Of a stretch of DNA of 64,000 bases, positions 8,485 through 17,160 are shown piece after piece; position 1 is the stretch's first letter; every line of letters begins with the position of its first letter. A program made the position numbers and the translations under genes. The notes below the pieces were generated by a model that saw nothing but the letters and a program-made list of their open reading frames with translations, was not told the DNA's origin and made no database searches. Where the stretch lies: the NCBI RefSeq assembly GCF_041346945.1, contig NZ_CP166850.1:9408501-9472500 (forward strand), read 5' to 3'. Source of the stretch: Amycolatopsis sp. cg9. GTDB lineage: Bacteria > Actinomycetota > Actinomycetes > Mycobacteriales > Pseudonocardiaceae.

Positions 8485-9063
8485 CTAGTCCTCGGGCGGG
8501 AACAGCCGCGGCATGACCGCGAGCATCAGCGCCGACCAGGCCACGTGGGTCAGCACCGGGGCCTGCACGCCGCCCGCGTGGTGGCGCTGCACGGCGAAGA
8601 GCGTCCCCATCACCGCCGAGGCCAGGACCAGCGCGGGATTCCGCGTCGCCGTGGTCGACAGGACGTACGCCGCGGTCGCGCCGCGCGCCCCGAAGGCGTC
8701 GTAAAGCGCGCCGCGGAAGAAGACTTCCTCGGCCGCGCCGGTGACCAGCGTCGTCACCGCCACCGACGGCGTCGAACCGCGGTGGGCGTGGTCGAGCACG
8801 CCGGTGATCGCGCGGCGCAGCGGCGGGATGTGCCGGGCCACCAGCGCGAAGCCGTAGAACACGCCGAACGCGCCCGCCCCCACCACCAGGGGCTGGACGA
8901 CGTCCGGGCGGCCGCGCGGCACCCGGCCCGCCCCGGCGAACCAGGTCGCCGCGACCGACGCCGTCAGCGTGTGGAACCGGCGCGAACCGGAACTGCTGGC
9001 CAGCGACGCCCCGAGCAACCCGGACCCGGCGGCCGTGACGGCGGCCAGGAACGCCCGCCTCAC
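8485..9063 (-). CDS. CPBP-family intramembrane metalloprotease (CAAX-protease/bacteriocin-processing type)
   Basis: A 192-residue membrane protein with hydrophobic segments at about residues 3-22, 55-75, 95-115 and 135-185. The motif EEVFFRGALYDAFG matches the EExxxR signature of CPBP glutamic/metallo-type intramembrane proteases, and VLTHVAW supplies the downstream His. The GTG start at 9063 overlaps the stop of the upstream NmrA-like gene (GTGA), so the longer frame to 9513 is spurious. Physiological substrate is unknown. Confidence 0.85.
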   Translation of the reverse strand: MRRAFLAAVTAAGSGLLGASLASSSGSRRFHTLTASVAATWFAGAGRVPRGRPDVVQPLVVGAGAFGVFYGFALVARHIPPLRRAITGVLDHAHRGSTPSVAVTTLVTGAAEEVFFRGALYDAFGARGATAAYVLSTTATRNPALVLASAVMGTLFAVQRHHAGGVQAPVLTHVAWSALMLAVMPRLFPPED

Positions 9064-9956
9064 GCGGTCCGCCTGCTCTTCGCCCGCTCGCCCAGCGCTT
9101 GCAGCACGGCCTCGTCGTAGCCCAGCGGCTCGAACTCGACGATCCGGCGGATCGCGTCGTCGCGCACGACCACCTCGTTGGTCATCGAGTCGATCAGCGC
9201 CCGTCCGGTCGTGACGTCGATGTCGGTGACGAGCGACAGCCAGTACGACGACAGGCGCGGGGAGAGCAGCGGCACCGGCAGGATCAGCAGCGGCCGGCCT
9301 TCGATCGCGGCGACGCGCTGCAGCATGTCCCGGTAGGCCAGGACTTCGGGGCCGCCGATTTCGAAGGTCTTCCCTTCGGCTTCCGGGTGGTCGAGGACGC
9401 CGGCCAGGTAGCGCACGACGTCGGCGATCGCGATCGGCTGGGTGCGCGTGCCGACCCAGCGCGGGGTGATCATCGCCGGCAGGTGCTCGACCAGCTGGCG
9501 GGTCAGCTCCCACGACGTCCCGCCGTGGCCGACCACGATCCCGGCGCGCAGCACGGTGACCGGCACGCCGGTCTCCCCCAGCAGCAGTTCGACCTCGCGG
9601 CGGCTGGCCAGGTGCTCCGACAGCGTGTCGTCGTCGTCACCCAGCCCGCCGAGGTAGACGATCCGGCGGACCCCCGCGTCGGCCGCGGCGCGGGCGAACG
9701 CGCGGGCGGCGTCGGCGTCCCGGCGCTTGAAGTCCGCGCTGTCGAGTGAATGCACCAGGTAGTAGGCGGCTTCGACACCTTTGAGCGCGTCCCGCAGGGA
9801 ACCCACGTCGGCGACGTCGCCGCGCACGGCTTCCCCGGCACCGCGGTACTTCGCGGGGTGGCGGGTCATCGCGAGCACCTCGTGCCCGGCCGCTTCCAGC
9901 GCCGGGCACAACCGGCTGCCGACGAAGCCGGACGCACCGGCTACCAGTACCCGCAT
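9060..9956 (-). CDS. NAD(P)H-binding atypical SDR / NmrA-like epimerase-family protein
   Basis: A 298-residue cytoplasmic Rossmann protein. The nucleotide-binding motif GASGFVGSRL lies at residues 7-16, and AYYLVHSLDSADF is typical of the atypical SDRs annotated as NmrA or NAD-dependent epimerases. GGPEVLAYRDM marks the C-terminal part. The Tyr-x-x-x-Lys catalytic motif is not evident, in line with regulatory or poorly characterised members. First gene of a two-gene unit with the CPBP protease (4-bp overlap). Substrate unknown. Confidence 0.85.
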   Translation of the reverse strand: MRVLVAGASGFVGSRLCPALEAAGHEVLAMTRHPAKYRGAGEAVRGDVADVGSLRDALKGVEAAYYLVHSLDSADFKRRDADAARAFARAAADAGVRRIVYLGGLGDDDDTLSEHLASRREVELLLGETGVPVTVLRAGIVVGHGGTSWELTRQLVEHLPAMITPRWVGTRTQPIAIADVVRYLAGVLDHPEAEGKTFEIGGPEVLAYRDMLQRVAAIEGRPLLILPVPLLSPRLSSYWLSLVTDIDVTTGRALIDSMTNEVVVRDDAIRRIVEFEPLGYDEAVLQALGERAKSRRTA

Positions 9957-9966
9957 GCCCGCGACG

Positions 9967-10896
9967 TTAGCCGGGACGTCGCTCGCGCGCAGATCGCCCG
10001 GCGCCGGCGAAGCACACGGCCGCGACCACGCCCGCGCAGCCGATCAGCTGCAGCAGGCCCGGCGCCTCCCCCAGCAGGCAGATGCCCAGGAGCACCGCGC
10101 CGACCGGCTGCAGCAGCATCAGCGTCGCACCGGCGGTGGCCGTCATCCGGGGCAGTGCGGCGGAGATCAGGATCCACCCGATCAGCTGGCCGACGACGGC
10201 GAGCGCGACCAGCCAGCCGAACGCCGCCGGGGGCGGCGTCAGGTCGAGCGTGCCGGTCGGGACGCCGGCCGCGAGGGCCACCGCGCCCGCCGAAATCGTC
10301 GCCAGTGCGAGGGATTGCGCTTGGGTGCCCGTGCCGCCGCTGAGCCGGATCAGGAACAGGTAGACCGCGTAGCCCGCGCCGGCCAGCAGCGCGGCGACAG
10401 CGCCGGTGACCGGGTCCGGGCCGAACGAGCCGGTGCCGGCGAACCCGCCGGCCAGCACCACGCCGGCCAGCATCACCGGCGCCACGACGAGGAAGCGCTT
10501 CGACGGTCGTTCGCGCAGGAAGACGAGCGCCAGGACCGGCACGATGATCACCTGGACGGCCAGCAGCACGGTGGCGATGCCGGCGCCGACCCGCGGGATG
10601 GCCTCGCCCCACAGCACGAAGTCGAGGCCGAGCCCGGCGCCGGCCAGCAGCGGGAGGAGCACGCGGCGGTGCGCCGATCCGGCCTTCCGCCGCTCCCGCG
10701 CGGCGAGCACGAGCAGCACCGGCAGGGCCAGCAGGCAGCGCCAGAACGCGCTCGTGCTGCCGCTGGTGTGCGAGACCTTGATGAAGACCGACGACAGCGA
10801 GATGCAGAAACTGCCGAGCGCGGCCAGCAGCCGCGGGTCGAACCGGCTGGTGAACGGCGGGGCGATCGTCGTGGGGCGGGGCGCGGTCGTGGTCAC
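9967..10896 (-). CDS. EamA/DMT-superfamily metabolite exporter
   Basis: A 309-residue inner-membrane transporter with about ten hydrophobic segments in two EamA repeats (about residues 25-150 and 165-300). Recognisable pieces are AGAGLGLDFVLWGEAIPRVGA and the mirrored LQPVGAVLLGICLLGE near the end of repeat two. Such proteins export amino acids or other metabolites. GTG at 10896 was chosen since upstream extension runs into the lysR gene; GGAGGG directly abuts it. It is divergent from a LysR regulator that probably controls it. Ends 10 bases from the divergently read NmrA-like gene start. Confidence 0.88.
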   Translation of the reverse strand: MTTTAPRPTTIAPPFTSRFDPRLLAALGSFCISLSSVFIKVSHTSGSTSAFWRCLLALPVLLVLAARERRKAGSAHRRVLLPLLAGAGLGLDFVLWGEAIPRVGAGIATVLLAVQVIIVPVLALVFLRERPSKRFLVVAPVMLAGVVLAGGFAGTGSFGPDPVTGAVAALLAGAGYAVYLFLIRLSGGTGTQAQSLALATISAGAVALAAGVPTGTLDLTPPPAAFGWLVALAVVGQLIGWILISAALPRMTATAGATLMLLQPVGAVLLGICLLGEAPGLLQLIGCAGVVAAVCFAGAGRSARERRPG

Positions 10897-10969
10897 CCCT
10901 CCAGCGTGCGGGCCACAACTGTCAAGGACAAGCGAATGTTCCTTCGCGGAATTCGGTAGCATCTGTACT

Positions 10970-11887
10970 GTGTTCGGACTCGAGCGGATGCGCGCGCTGC
11001 ACGCGGTCGCGACCCAGGGCTCGGTGGCTGCGGCGGCCGCCACGTTGCACGTCACGCCGTCGGGGGTGTCGCAGCAGCTGGCGAAGCTGGAGCGGGAGGC
11101 CGGCCAGACGCTGCTGGAGCCCAACGGCCGGGGCGTCCGGCTGACGAAGGCCGGCCAGGTGCTCGCCGGGCACGCCGAACGGATCCTCGCGCAGGTCGCC
11201 GAGGCGAAGGCGGACCTGGAACTGCTGCGCGAGGACGTCATCGGGCCGCTGCGGGTCGGCGCGATCCCCACGACGGTGCACGCGCTGCTGCCGCCCGCGC
11301 TGGCCACGCTCTCCGCGCAGCACCCGCGGCTGGTGGTGACGCTGAACGAAGGCGAAGCCGAGCAGACGATCCCCCGGGTGGTGTCCGGCGACCTCGACGT
11401 CGCCGTGGTGGAGAGCTGGGCCGACCGCCCGACCGAGATCCCGCCGTCGGCGACCGGCATCCCGCTGTTCGCCGACGTCGCCGACCTCGCACTGCCCGCC
11501 GGGCACCGGCTGGCCCACCGCAAGGCCGTCGACCTGGCCGAGCTGGACGACGTGCCGTGGATCGCCTGGAGCGCCGGGTCCGGCTGCCACGAGTGGCTGA
11601 CCCAGGTGCTGCGCGAGCAGCGGCTGGAGCCCCGGATCAGCTGCACGGTCGGCAGCTACCCGACGCAGCTGGCCCTGGTGGCGGGCAACATCGGCGCGGC
11701 GCTCGTGCCCCGCCTCGCCCGCGACCGGCTGCCCGACGGCGTCCGCATCCTGGCCACGCGCCCGGCGCTGGACCGGACGATCTTCGCGATCTGCCGGGCC
11801 GGCGAGGAGGACCGCGGCGCGGTGCGCGCGTGCCTGGACGCGCTCCGGGCGGCCTCCGCGCGCTTCGAGCCCGCCGGACGCGGTTAG
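10970..11887 (+). CDS. LysR-family transcriptional regulator
   Basis: A 305-residue regulator with an N-terminal winged HTH (ALHAVATQGSVAAAAATLHV, then SGVSQQLAKLE) and a C-terminal periplasmic-binding-like effector domain from about residue 90. The start GTG at 10970 follows a TAGCAT -10 (10957-10962) by seven bases, so translation is probably leaderless; longer frames upstream lie opposite the EamA gene. It is divergent from the EamA exporter, the usual position of a LysR activator of an export gene. Effector unknown. Confidence 0.92.
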   Translation: MFGLERMRALHAVATQGSVAAAAATLHVTPSGVSQQLAKLEREAGQTLLEPNGRGVRLTKAGQVLAGHAERILAQVAEAKADLELLREDVIGPLRVGAIPTTVHALLPPALATLSAQHPRLVVTLNEGEAEQTIPRVVSGDLDVAVVESWADRPTEIPPSATGIPLFADVADLALPAGHRLAHRKAVDLAELDDVPWIAWSAGSGCHEWLTQVLREQRLEPRISCTVGSYPTQLALVAGNIGAALVPRLARDRLPDGVRILATRPALDRTIFAICRAGEEDRGAVRACLDALRAASARFEPAGRG

Positions 11888-11939
11888 CGGCTGAGCGTCG
11901 CAAGTTGCCTGACGCCCGGGCCGCCGGAGCCGGGACGAG

Positions 11940-11992
11940 GTCTTGAATGAGTCATTCAGGACCTCCGAAGACCTGAGTGACTCATTCAAGAC
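11940..11992. repeat. Intergenic hairpin element, family A, copy 1
   Basis: Bases 11940-11961 and 11971-11992 are inverted repeats with one mismatch; each arm contains its own half-palindrome TGAATGAGTCATTCA. It sits between two convergent lysR genes and may act as a bidirectional terminator. Related copies lie at 40722-40770 and 45463-45513. Confidence 0.88.
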
Positions 11993-12034
11993 GTTCCACT
12001 CACCGTCGCGCGGTCGACGAACCTCGGGACGCGG

Positions 12035-12919
12035 TCAGCGGCTGAGCAGCGCCACCATCCCGGTCACCAGCGGACCGGGCCGCCGGTGGTGCACCAGGAA
12101 GATCTCGCGGACCGGCCGCGCGTCCGCCGCGTCGCGCACCTCGATCCGCGCCGGCCCCACCCGGGCGAGCACGCCCTCCGGCACGAACGCGATGCCGAGC
12201 CCGGCCTCCACCAGCGCCAGGACGACCTGGTAGTCCCGGGTTTCGTAGGCCACCCGCAGCGCGACCCCGGCGGCGTCGGCCAGCTGCTCCAGGCAGCCGC
12301 GGTTGGGCACGCCCGGGCTGCCGGAAATCCAGTCCTCCCCGGCGAGCGCGTCCAGGGTGAGCCGGCGGGCCCGCGCTTTCGGGTGGCCCGCCGGGAGGAT
12401 CAGGCGGAAGCGCTCCGAACGCAGCAGCGTCCGCGTGAGCCCGCGGGGGTCGGGCAGCGGCGCCCCGGGGTAGCGGTGGGTGATCAGCAGGTCGAGGTCG
12501 CGCGAGCTGACCAGGCCGTAGCCGTCGGGCGGCTCCAGGTCCAGCAGCCGCAGCGCCACCGCGGGGTGGTCGCGGCGGAAGTCGGCGAGTGCGGCGGGCA
12601 CGAGCGTCATGCCCGCGCTCGCGAACGTGCCGACGGTGAGCTGCGCGGGCTCCTCGTCGAGCAGCGCGCGGACCGTCCGCTCGGCGGTGCGCAGCTCGCC
12701 GACGATCGTCTCCGCGTGCCCGAGCAGCGCCTGCCCGACCGGGGTCAGGGTGACGCCGCGGGCGTGCCGGTCCAGCAGGCGGGCACCCACGTCGCGCTCG
12801 AGCTTGGCCAGCTGCTGCGAAACGGCCGACGGCGTGAAGGAGAGCCGCTCGGCGGCCCGGGCGATCGAGCCCGCGTGCGCGACCTCGGCCAGCACGGCCA
12901 GGCGATGGGCGTCGAGCAC
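12035..12919 (-). CDS. LysR-family transcriptional regulator (probable regulator of the adjacent dehydratase)
   Basis: A 294-residue LysR protein. The HTH region reads AHAGSIARAAERLSF then SAVSQQLAKLERDVGARLLDR; the effector-binding domain follows from about residue 90. It is divergent from the serine/threonine dehydratase gene at 13005, with 85 bases between the starts, and probably regulates it. Clearly different in sequence from the convergent LysR at 10970, so it is not a local duplicate. Confidence 0.92.
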   Translation of the reverse strand: MLDAHRLAVLAEVAHAGSIARAAERLSFTPSAVSQQLAKLERDVGARLLDRHARGVTLTPVGQALLGHAETIVGELRTAERTVRALLDEEPAQLTVGTFASAGMTLVPAALADFRRDHPAVALRLLDLEPPDGYGLVSSRDLDLLITHRYPGAPLPDPRGLTRTLLRSERFRLILPAGHPKARARRLTLDALAGEDWISGSPGVPNRGCLEQLADAAGVALRVAYETRDYQVVLALVEAGLGIAFVPEGVLARVGPARIEVRDAADARPVREIFLVHHRRPGPLVTGMVALLSR

Positions 12920-13004
12920 CGCGACCTCCAGCCATCAGCTCCGCTAACGCCAGCATAGGAGACGTCGCTGGTGCTTACGGCCGGCCGGCGCGCATGCTGG
13001 ACCC

Positions 13005-13949
13005 GTGATCAGCACTGCGGATGTCGAGCTGGCGGCCGAGCGGATCCGGGGCCGGGTACGCCGGACGCCGGTCCTCGCCGACGAGGGCGTGTGGTTCAAG
13101 CTGGAGCAGCTGCAGCACACCGGGTCGTTCAAGGCCCGCGGCGCCTTCAACCGGATCATCGCGGCGGGTGAGCTCTCGGCGGCCGGAGTGGTGGCCGCTT
13201 CGGGCGGCAACGCCGGGCTCGCCGTCGCCCACGCCGCCCGCGAATTCGGCCTGGCCGCCCGGGTCTTCGTCCCGGCGAACGCCCCCGCGGTGAAGGTGGC
13301 GAAGCTGGGGGCGCTGGGCGCGGCCGTCGAACTGGTCGGCGCCAAGTACGCCGACGCCTACGACGCCGCCGTGAAGCACGCGGCGGACTCCGGCGCGCTC
13401 TTCTGCCACGCCTACGACCAGCCGGAGATCTGCGCGGGGCAGGGGACGATCGGCCTGGAGCTGCTGGCCGACGTCGACGGGCTGGACACGATCCTGGTGG
13501 CGGTCGGCGGCGGCGGGCTGCTGGCGGGCATCGCCGCCGCGGTCGAGAGCCGGGCGCGGGTGGTCGGCGTCGAACCGCGGACGGCCCCGACGCTGAACGC
13601 TGCGCTGGCCGCGGGCGAACCGGTCCCCGTCGAGGTCTCCGGGGTCGCCGCCGACTCCTTGGGCGCTTCGCGGCTCGGCGACATCGCGTTCGCCGTCGCC
13701 ACCCGCACGGGCGTCGGCTCGGTGCTGGTCGAGGACGCCGCGATCCTCGACGCCCGCGCGGCGCTGTGGGACCGCTACCGCCTGGCCGTCGAACCCGGCG
13801 GGGCGACGGCGTACGCCGCCCTGCGCACCGGCGCCTACCGGCCGGCGCCGGGCGAGCGGGTCGCCGTCCTGCTCTGCGGGGCCAACACCGACCCCGCGGC
13901 GCTCACTTCCCCGCCAGCCGCGCCACCAGCGGCGCGAACTGCTCGATGA
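13005..13949 (+). CDS. PLP-dependent serine/threonine dehydratase
   Basis: A 314-residue cytoplasmic fold-type II PLP enzyme that deaminates L-serine or L-threonine to 2-oxo acids. The PLP lysine is Lys43 in HTGSFKARGA, the phosphate loop is AVGGGGLLAG, and AASGGNAGLAVAHAA binds the substrate carboxylate. It lacks the C-terminal ACT regulatory domain of biosynthetic IlvA, which points to a catabolic role. A CATGCT -10 ends six bases before the GTG, suggesting a leaderless transcript. Its last 47 bases overlap the convergent LLM oxidoreductase gene, so the Pro/Ala-rich tail is shared coding DNA. Confidence 0.9.
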   Translation: MISTADVELAAERIRGRVRRTPVLADEGVWFKLEQLQHTGSFKARGAFNRIIAAGELSAAGVVAASGGNAGLAVAHAAREFGLAARVFVPANAPAVKVAKLGALGAAVELVGAKYADAYDAAVKHAADSGALFCHAYDQPEICAGQGTIGLELLADVDGLDTILVAVGGGGLLAGIAAAVESRARVVGVEPRTAPTLNAALAAGEPVPVEVSGVAADSLGASRLGDIAFAVATRTGVGSVLVEDAAILDARAALWDRYRLAVEPGGATAYAALRTGAYRPAPGERVAVLLCGANTDPAALTSPPAAPPAARTAR

Positions 13950-14721
13950 AGGCCCCGTTGACGCTGAAGTAGGAGACGCCGAGTTCGTCGCGACGCCGCT
14001 CGAGCTCCTCGGCCATCGCGTCGGCGCTGCCGCGGACCATGGCGAGCGAGTCGTGCGCGATCAGCGTTTCGGCGTCGACCCCGATGAAGCCGCGGATCCA
14101 CGGCGGTACCTCGTCGCCGACCACCCAGATGTTCATCGCGAACTCGAGGTCACGCTCCCCGGCCGTCGCGCGGACTTCCGCTATCTGGCCGGTCGTCTCT
14201 TCGCGGGTGGTCAGCGGGCCGCCGGCGAGGGTGACGATGTCGGCTTTCTTCGCGGCGAGCACCCGCGCCTTGGGACCGCCCGCGGCGATCATCACCGGCG
14301 TGTGCACGTCGCCGTCGAGCCGCCGGACGTGGTCGACGGTCTCGGAAATCGAGTCGAGGCGCTCCTGGCCCGAGCCGTAGGGCAGGCCCAGCTCCTCGGC
14401 CTGCTGCCGCATCGACGGGAGGCCGGTGCCGAGGCCGAGTTCGAACCGGCCGTCGGTGACGGCGGTCAGGCTGTGCGCCTCCCAGGCCGCCGCCCGCGCG
14501 GTGCGCAGCGGGCCGGCCAGGACGAACGAGCCGACGCGCAGGTCCGTGGTCACCGCGGCGGCGGCCGCGAGCGACGCGGTCGGCGTCGGCAGGTTGAGGT
14601 TGTCCGGCGAGAGCAGCGTCGAGTAGCCGAGCGCCTCGGCGCGCAGGGCGGTCTCGCGCCACTTCGCGCCGCCCTCCCCCGCCGCCGCGACCACGCCGAA
14701 CCGGAATGCTTTGCCCGCCAT
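13903..14721 (-). CDS. LLM-class F420-dependent oxidoreductase
   Basis: A 272-residue TIM-barrel protein of the luciferase-like monooxygenase class, in the F420-using actinobacterial branch. Characteristic segments are FRFGVVAAAGEGG, LGYSTLLSPDNLNLPTPTASL, FELGLGTGLPSMRQQAEELG and VMIAAGGPKARVLAAKKADIV. ATG at 14721 was preferred over the frame opening at 14754 because the family N terminus begins at KAFRFG. Substrate unknown. The 3' end overlaps the dehydratase gene on the other strand by 47 bases. Confidence 0.88.
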   Translation of the reverse strand: MAGKAFRFGVVAAAGEGGAKWRETALRAEALGYSTLLSPDNLNLPTPTASLAAAAAVTTDLRVGSFVLAGPLRTARAAAWEAHSLTAVTDGRFELGLGTGLPSMRQQAEELGLPYGSGQERLDSISETVDHVRRLDGDVHTPVMIAAGGPKARVLAAKKADIVTLAGGPLTTREETTGQIAEVRATAGERDLEFAMNIWVVGDEVPPWIRGFIGVDAETLIAHDSLAMVRGSADAMAEELERRRDELGVSYFSVNGAFIEQFAPLVARLAGK

Positions 14722-14799
14722 CGGAACACCCCCGTAGTTGGTCCTCCCGATCAAACCACCGGTGCGCCCGGCCGTGCCACCACGACCGGGCGCCCGGGG

Positions 14800-15630
14800 T
14801 CAGCCGCGCTGGTACTCCTCCCACGTCACCTTGGTGACCGACGGGCCGTCGTCCGCGCCGCGGCCGGCGAGGCCGTTCATGCCCAGGTAGTAGTCGCCGG
14901 TCTGGTGCTGGGCACCCGACGACAGGTCCGGGTCGGAGATCGCCATCGCGTGGATGTGGTAGGCGAAGCCCTGGTCCGGGGTGCGCAGCCAGGCCGCGAA
15001 CCCGACCTTGCGCAGCGCCTTCAGCAGGTTCGTCCGGCTCGTCGACGACAGGTTGGACACCGAGATGTCCATCGCGCCGCCGCCGTCGTGCGTCCCGGCC
15101 GAAGCGTCGACGCCGCCCGGGTTGTACGAGCCCTGCGTCAGGCTGACCGAGGAACCGAAGAGGCCTTCGGCGGCCACGAGCATCGCCTTGGTGCGGGTGT
15201 TGAGCGTGACGCCGTGGTAGGTGACGTGGCTGCCCGCCGAGACCGGGCTGGTGACCGTGTACCGGCCTTCCCCCAGCTTCTCCAGCGACGTCTTGCCCGG
15301 CAGGCCGGAAGCGTCGATCCCGGTGTAGCCCAGCGACTTCTGGTACTGGGAGTACGCCGTGATCGTGGTGGTGCCGAAGTAGCCGTCGACGTAGGTGCTC
15401 GCCAGGAGCCCCTTCGCCTGCAGCGCCTGCTCGACGAGCAGGACGCTGTCGTGCGCGCCCGGCGTCTGGGTGTCGTCGGCCCGGCGCGGGTCGATCTGGG
15501 CCGCCTTGAGCACGGCCTCCATGTTCGCCGTGGGCAGCGCCGTCGTGACCGCGGTCTCGGCCTGAGCCGGTGCGGCCACGGCGAACGCCGCGGCGGTGAG
15601 CGCCGTCAACACGGCGGCCTTCGTGAACAT
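14800..15630 (-). CDS. Secreted peptidoglycan-binding, M15/VanY-like (LAS) metallopeptidase
   Basis: A 276-residue exported protein. The signal peptide ends near AAPAQAE (residue about 25). A peptidoglycan-binding helix bundle is likely at residues about 55-110 (LLVEQALQAKGLL, YVDGYFGTTTITAYSQYQ). The C-terminal half carries LAS-peptidase zinc ligands, THDGGGAMDIS (His and Asp spaced as H-x6-D) and YHIHA (H-x-H), consistent with a D-Ala-D-Ala or D-Ala-amino-acid peptidase. ATG at 15630 has a good ribosome site (GGAGGACAGGG). It is divergent from an NlpC/P60 hydrolase, so the pair looks like a small wall-remodelling locus. Confidence 0.82.
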   Translation of the reverse strand: MFTKAAVLTALTAAAFAVAAPAQAETAVTTALPTANMEAVLKAAQIDPRRADDTQTPGAHDSVLLVEQALQAKGLLASTYVDGYFGTTTITAYSQYQKSLGYTGIDASGLPGKTSLEKLGEGRYTVTSPVSAGSHVTYHGVTLNTRTKAMLVAAEGLFGSSVSLTQGSYNPGGVDASAGTHDGGGAMDISVSNLSSTSRTNLLKALRKVGFAAWLRTPDQGFAYHIHAMAISDPDLSSGAQHQTGDYYLGMNGLAGRGADDGPSVTKVTWEEYQRG

Positions 15631-16046
15631 CCCTGTCCTCCACTGGTCGGATTCTCTTCGGCCAGGAGGATCACTCCACCGGATACAAGGGACGTACAAA
15701 CCTCCGCTTATACGGTTGGGGGGTAGGGTACTGAATCGCGGTGACGACATGTAATCCCAGTCACACCCGGTTACATCACCACTGGTCCAGCCGTGTTTCT
15801 CATTGTCACGCAGAGTTTCGGGGGACCCCCTCTGGACGTTGCCGTGTTCCTTTCGTAACCTGTTCGAGATCTCGCGGCCCCCGGTCGTCGATGGACGGCG
15901 ACGCGAGATCGCCGCCGATACCCCCTGCCGGGTACGGACACCCCCAGCGCGCTCTTCCTGTTGCGGTGGAGCGCGCCCGGGCGAGGCCCCCGACTCGCCC
16001 GTCCGGACCCGACGGCGGCCGAACAGCAAAGGAGACCCGCGCGAGA
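15631..16046 (+). promoter_or_regulatory. 416-bp divergent intergenic region with structured leader of the NlpC/P60 gene
   Basis: No gene is seen here. An exact 9-bp stem pairs 15868-15876 with 15902-15910 (GATCTCGCG/CGCGAGATC). GGGGGACCCCC at about 15820-15830 is another potential hairpin. GTAACC hexamers occur at 15769-15774 (reverse) and 15855-15860, the kind of motif bound by MtrA at wall-hydrolase genes. NlpC/P60 genes of actinobacteria often have a c-di-AMP (ydaO) riboswitch leader; I could not match its consensus by eye, so that identity is only a possibility. Confidence 0.4.
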
Positions 16047-17099
16047 ATGCGTACGCATCCCGTAAAGCGCGTGGTGTCAGGTGCCCTCGCCGCGGCTTCG
16101 GTGATCACCGTCGTCACCATGGCCCAGCCCCCGGCCACCGCCGCCCCGATCCCCGTCCTCCAGGCCCCGCCCGCGGGTTCGGACGCGCTGGCCAAGTACC
16201 GCGAACTCGCGGGACAGGCCGAGAAGCTCAACGAGGACCTGCTCAAGGCCCAGGACGACCTGACCGCCAAGCAGGGCCAGCTCGACAAGGCCAACGCCGA
16301 CGTCACCGCCGCGAAGGACGCCGGCGCCCAGGCGATCGAGGCGAAGCAGAAGTACCAGACGCAGGTGGACAAGTTCGCCGGCGCGTCGTTCACCAGCGGC
16401 GCCCAGATGAACAAGCTGTCGGCACTGCTGGCCGGCACGTCCACCCAGGACTTCCTGGACCGCTCGGCGGCGCTCGAGGTCATCGCGACCGACAAGAACG
16501 CCGCGATGGACAACCTCAGCGTCGCGGCCGACAAGGCCACGGCGGCCGAGAAGGCGGCGACGGACGCGGCGAAGCGCGCCCAGGACGCCCGTGACGCCGC
16601 CGCCAAGCTGGCGTCGGACATCGAGGGCAAGAAGAAGAACCTGCAGGCGCAGCTCGACCAGATCGAGGCGCAGAGCCGGAACCTCAGCACCGCCGACAAG
16701 GCGGCGCAGAAGGACACCGGCGGCGCGGCCCCCAACGTCAAGGCGCCGACCGCGGCGGCGCAGACCGCCGTCAACGCGGCGCTGAGCAAGCTCGGCAGCG
16801 CCTACGTCTGGGGCGCCACCGGACCGGGCACGTTCGACTGCTCCGGCCTGATGCAGTGGGCGTACAAGCAGGCCGGGATCAGCCTGCCCCGGACGTCCTC
16901 GGCCCAGGCGGGCTTCGGCACGCCGGTGTCGCGCAGCCAGCTGCAGCCGGGCGACCTGGTCGCGTACTACTCCCCGGTGTCCCACATCGGGATGTACATC
17001 GGCGACGGCAAGATGGTCCACGCCCCGACGAGCGGCGACGTCGTCAAGATCTCGCCGCTGATGAGCCAGTACGCGGGAGCCACGCGGCCGACGGCCTGA
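16047..17099 (+). CDS. Secreted NlpC/P60 peptidoglycan endopeptidase with coiled-coil
   Basis: A 350-residue exported hydrolase that cuts peptide stems of peptidoglycan. The signal peptide ends near ATAAP (residue about 36). Residues about 50-220 are a long Ala/Lys-rich coiled coil, as in RipA/CwlO-type proteins. The NlpC/P60 domain occupies about residues 235-350 with Cys265 in TFDCSGLMQW and His313 in SHIGMYIGDG. ATG at 16047 follows AAGGAGACC. It is preceded by a long structured leader and followed by a strong hairpin at 17111-17150. Confidence 0.93.
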   Translation: MRTHPVKRVVSGALAAASVITVVTMAQPPATAAPIPVLQAPPAGSDALAKYRELAGQAEKLNEDLLKAQDDLTAKQGQLDKANADVTAAKDAGAQAIEAKQKYQTQVDKFAGASFTSGAQMNKLSALLAGTSTQDFLDRSAALEVIATDKNAAMDNLSVAADKATAAEKAATDAAKRAQDARDAAAKLASDIEGKKKNLQAQLDQIEAQSRNLSTADKAAQKDTGGAAPNVKAPTAAAQTAVNAALSKLGSAYVWGATGPGTFDCSGLMQWAYKQAGISLPRTSSAQAGFGTPVSRSQLQPGDLVAYYSPVSHIGMYIGDGKMVHAPTSGDVVKISPLMSQYAGATRPTA

Positions 17100-17110
17100 G
17101 TTTCGGCGGG

Positions 17111-17150
17111 TGCCCCGTTCCGGGAGGTGTAGAAATCCCGGAACGGGGCA
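17111..17150 (+). terminator. Strong hairpin terminator after the NlpC/P60 gene
   Basis: A perfect 15-bp stem (arms 17111-17125 and 17136-17150, TGCCCCGTTCCGGGA) with a 10-base loop starts 11 bases after the stop codon. No U tract follows beyond CTTT, as is common in GC-rich actinomycetes. Confidence 0.8.
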
Positions 17151-17160
17151 CTTTCGCGTC

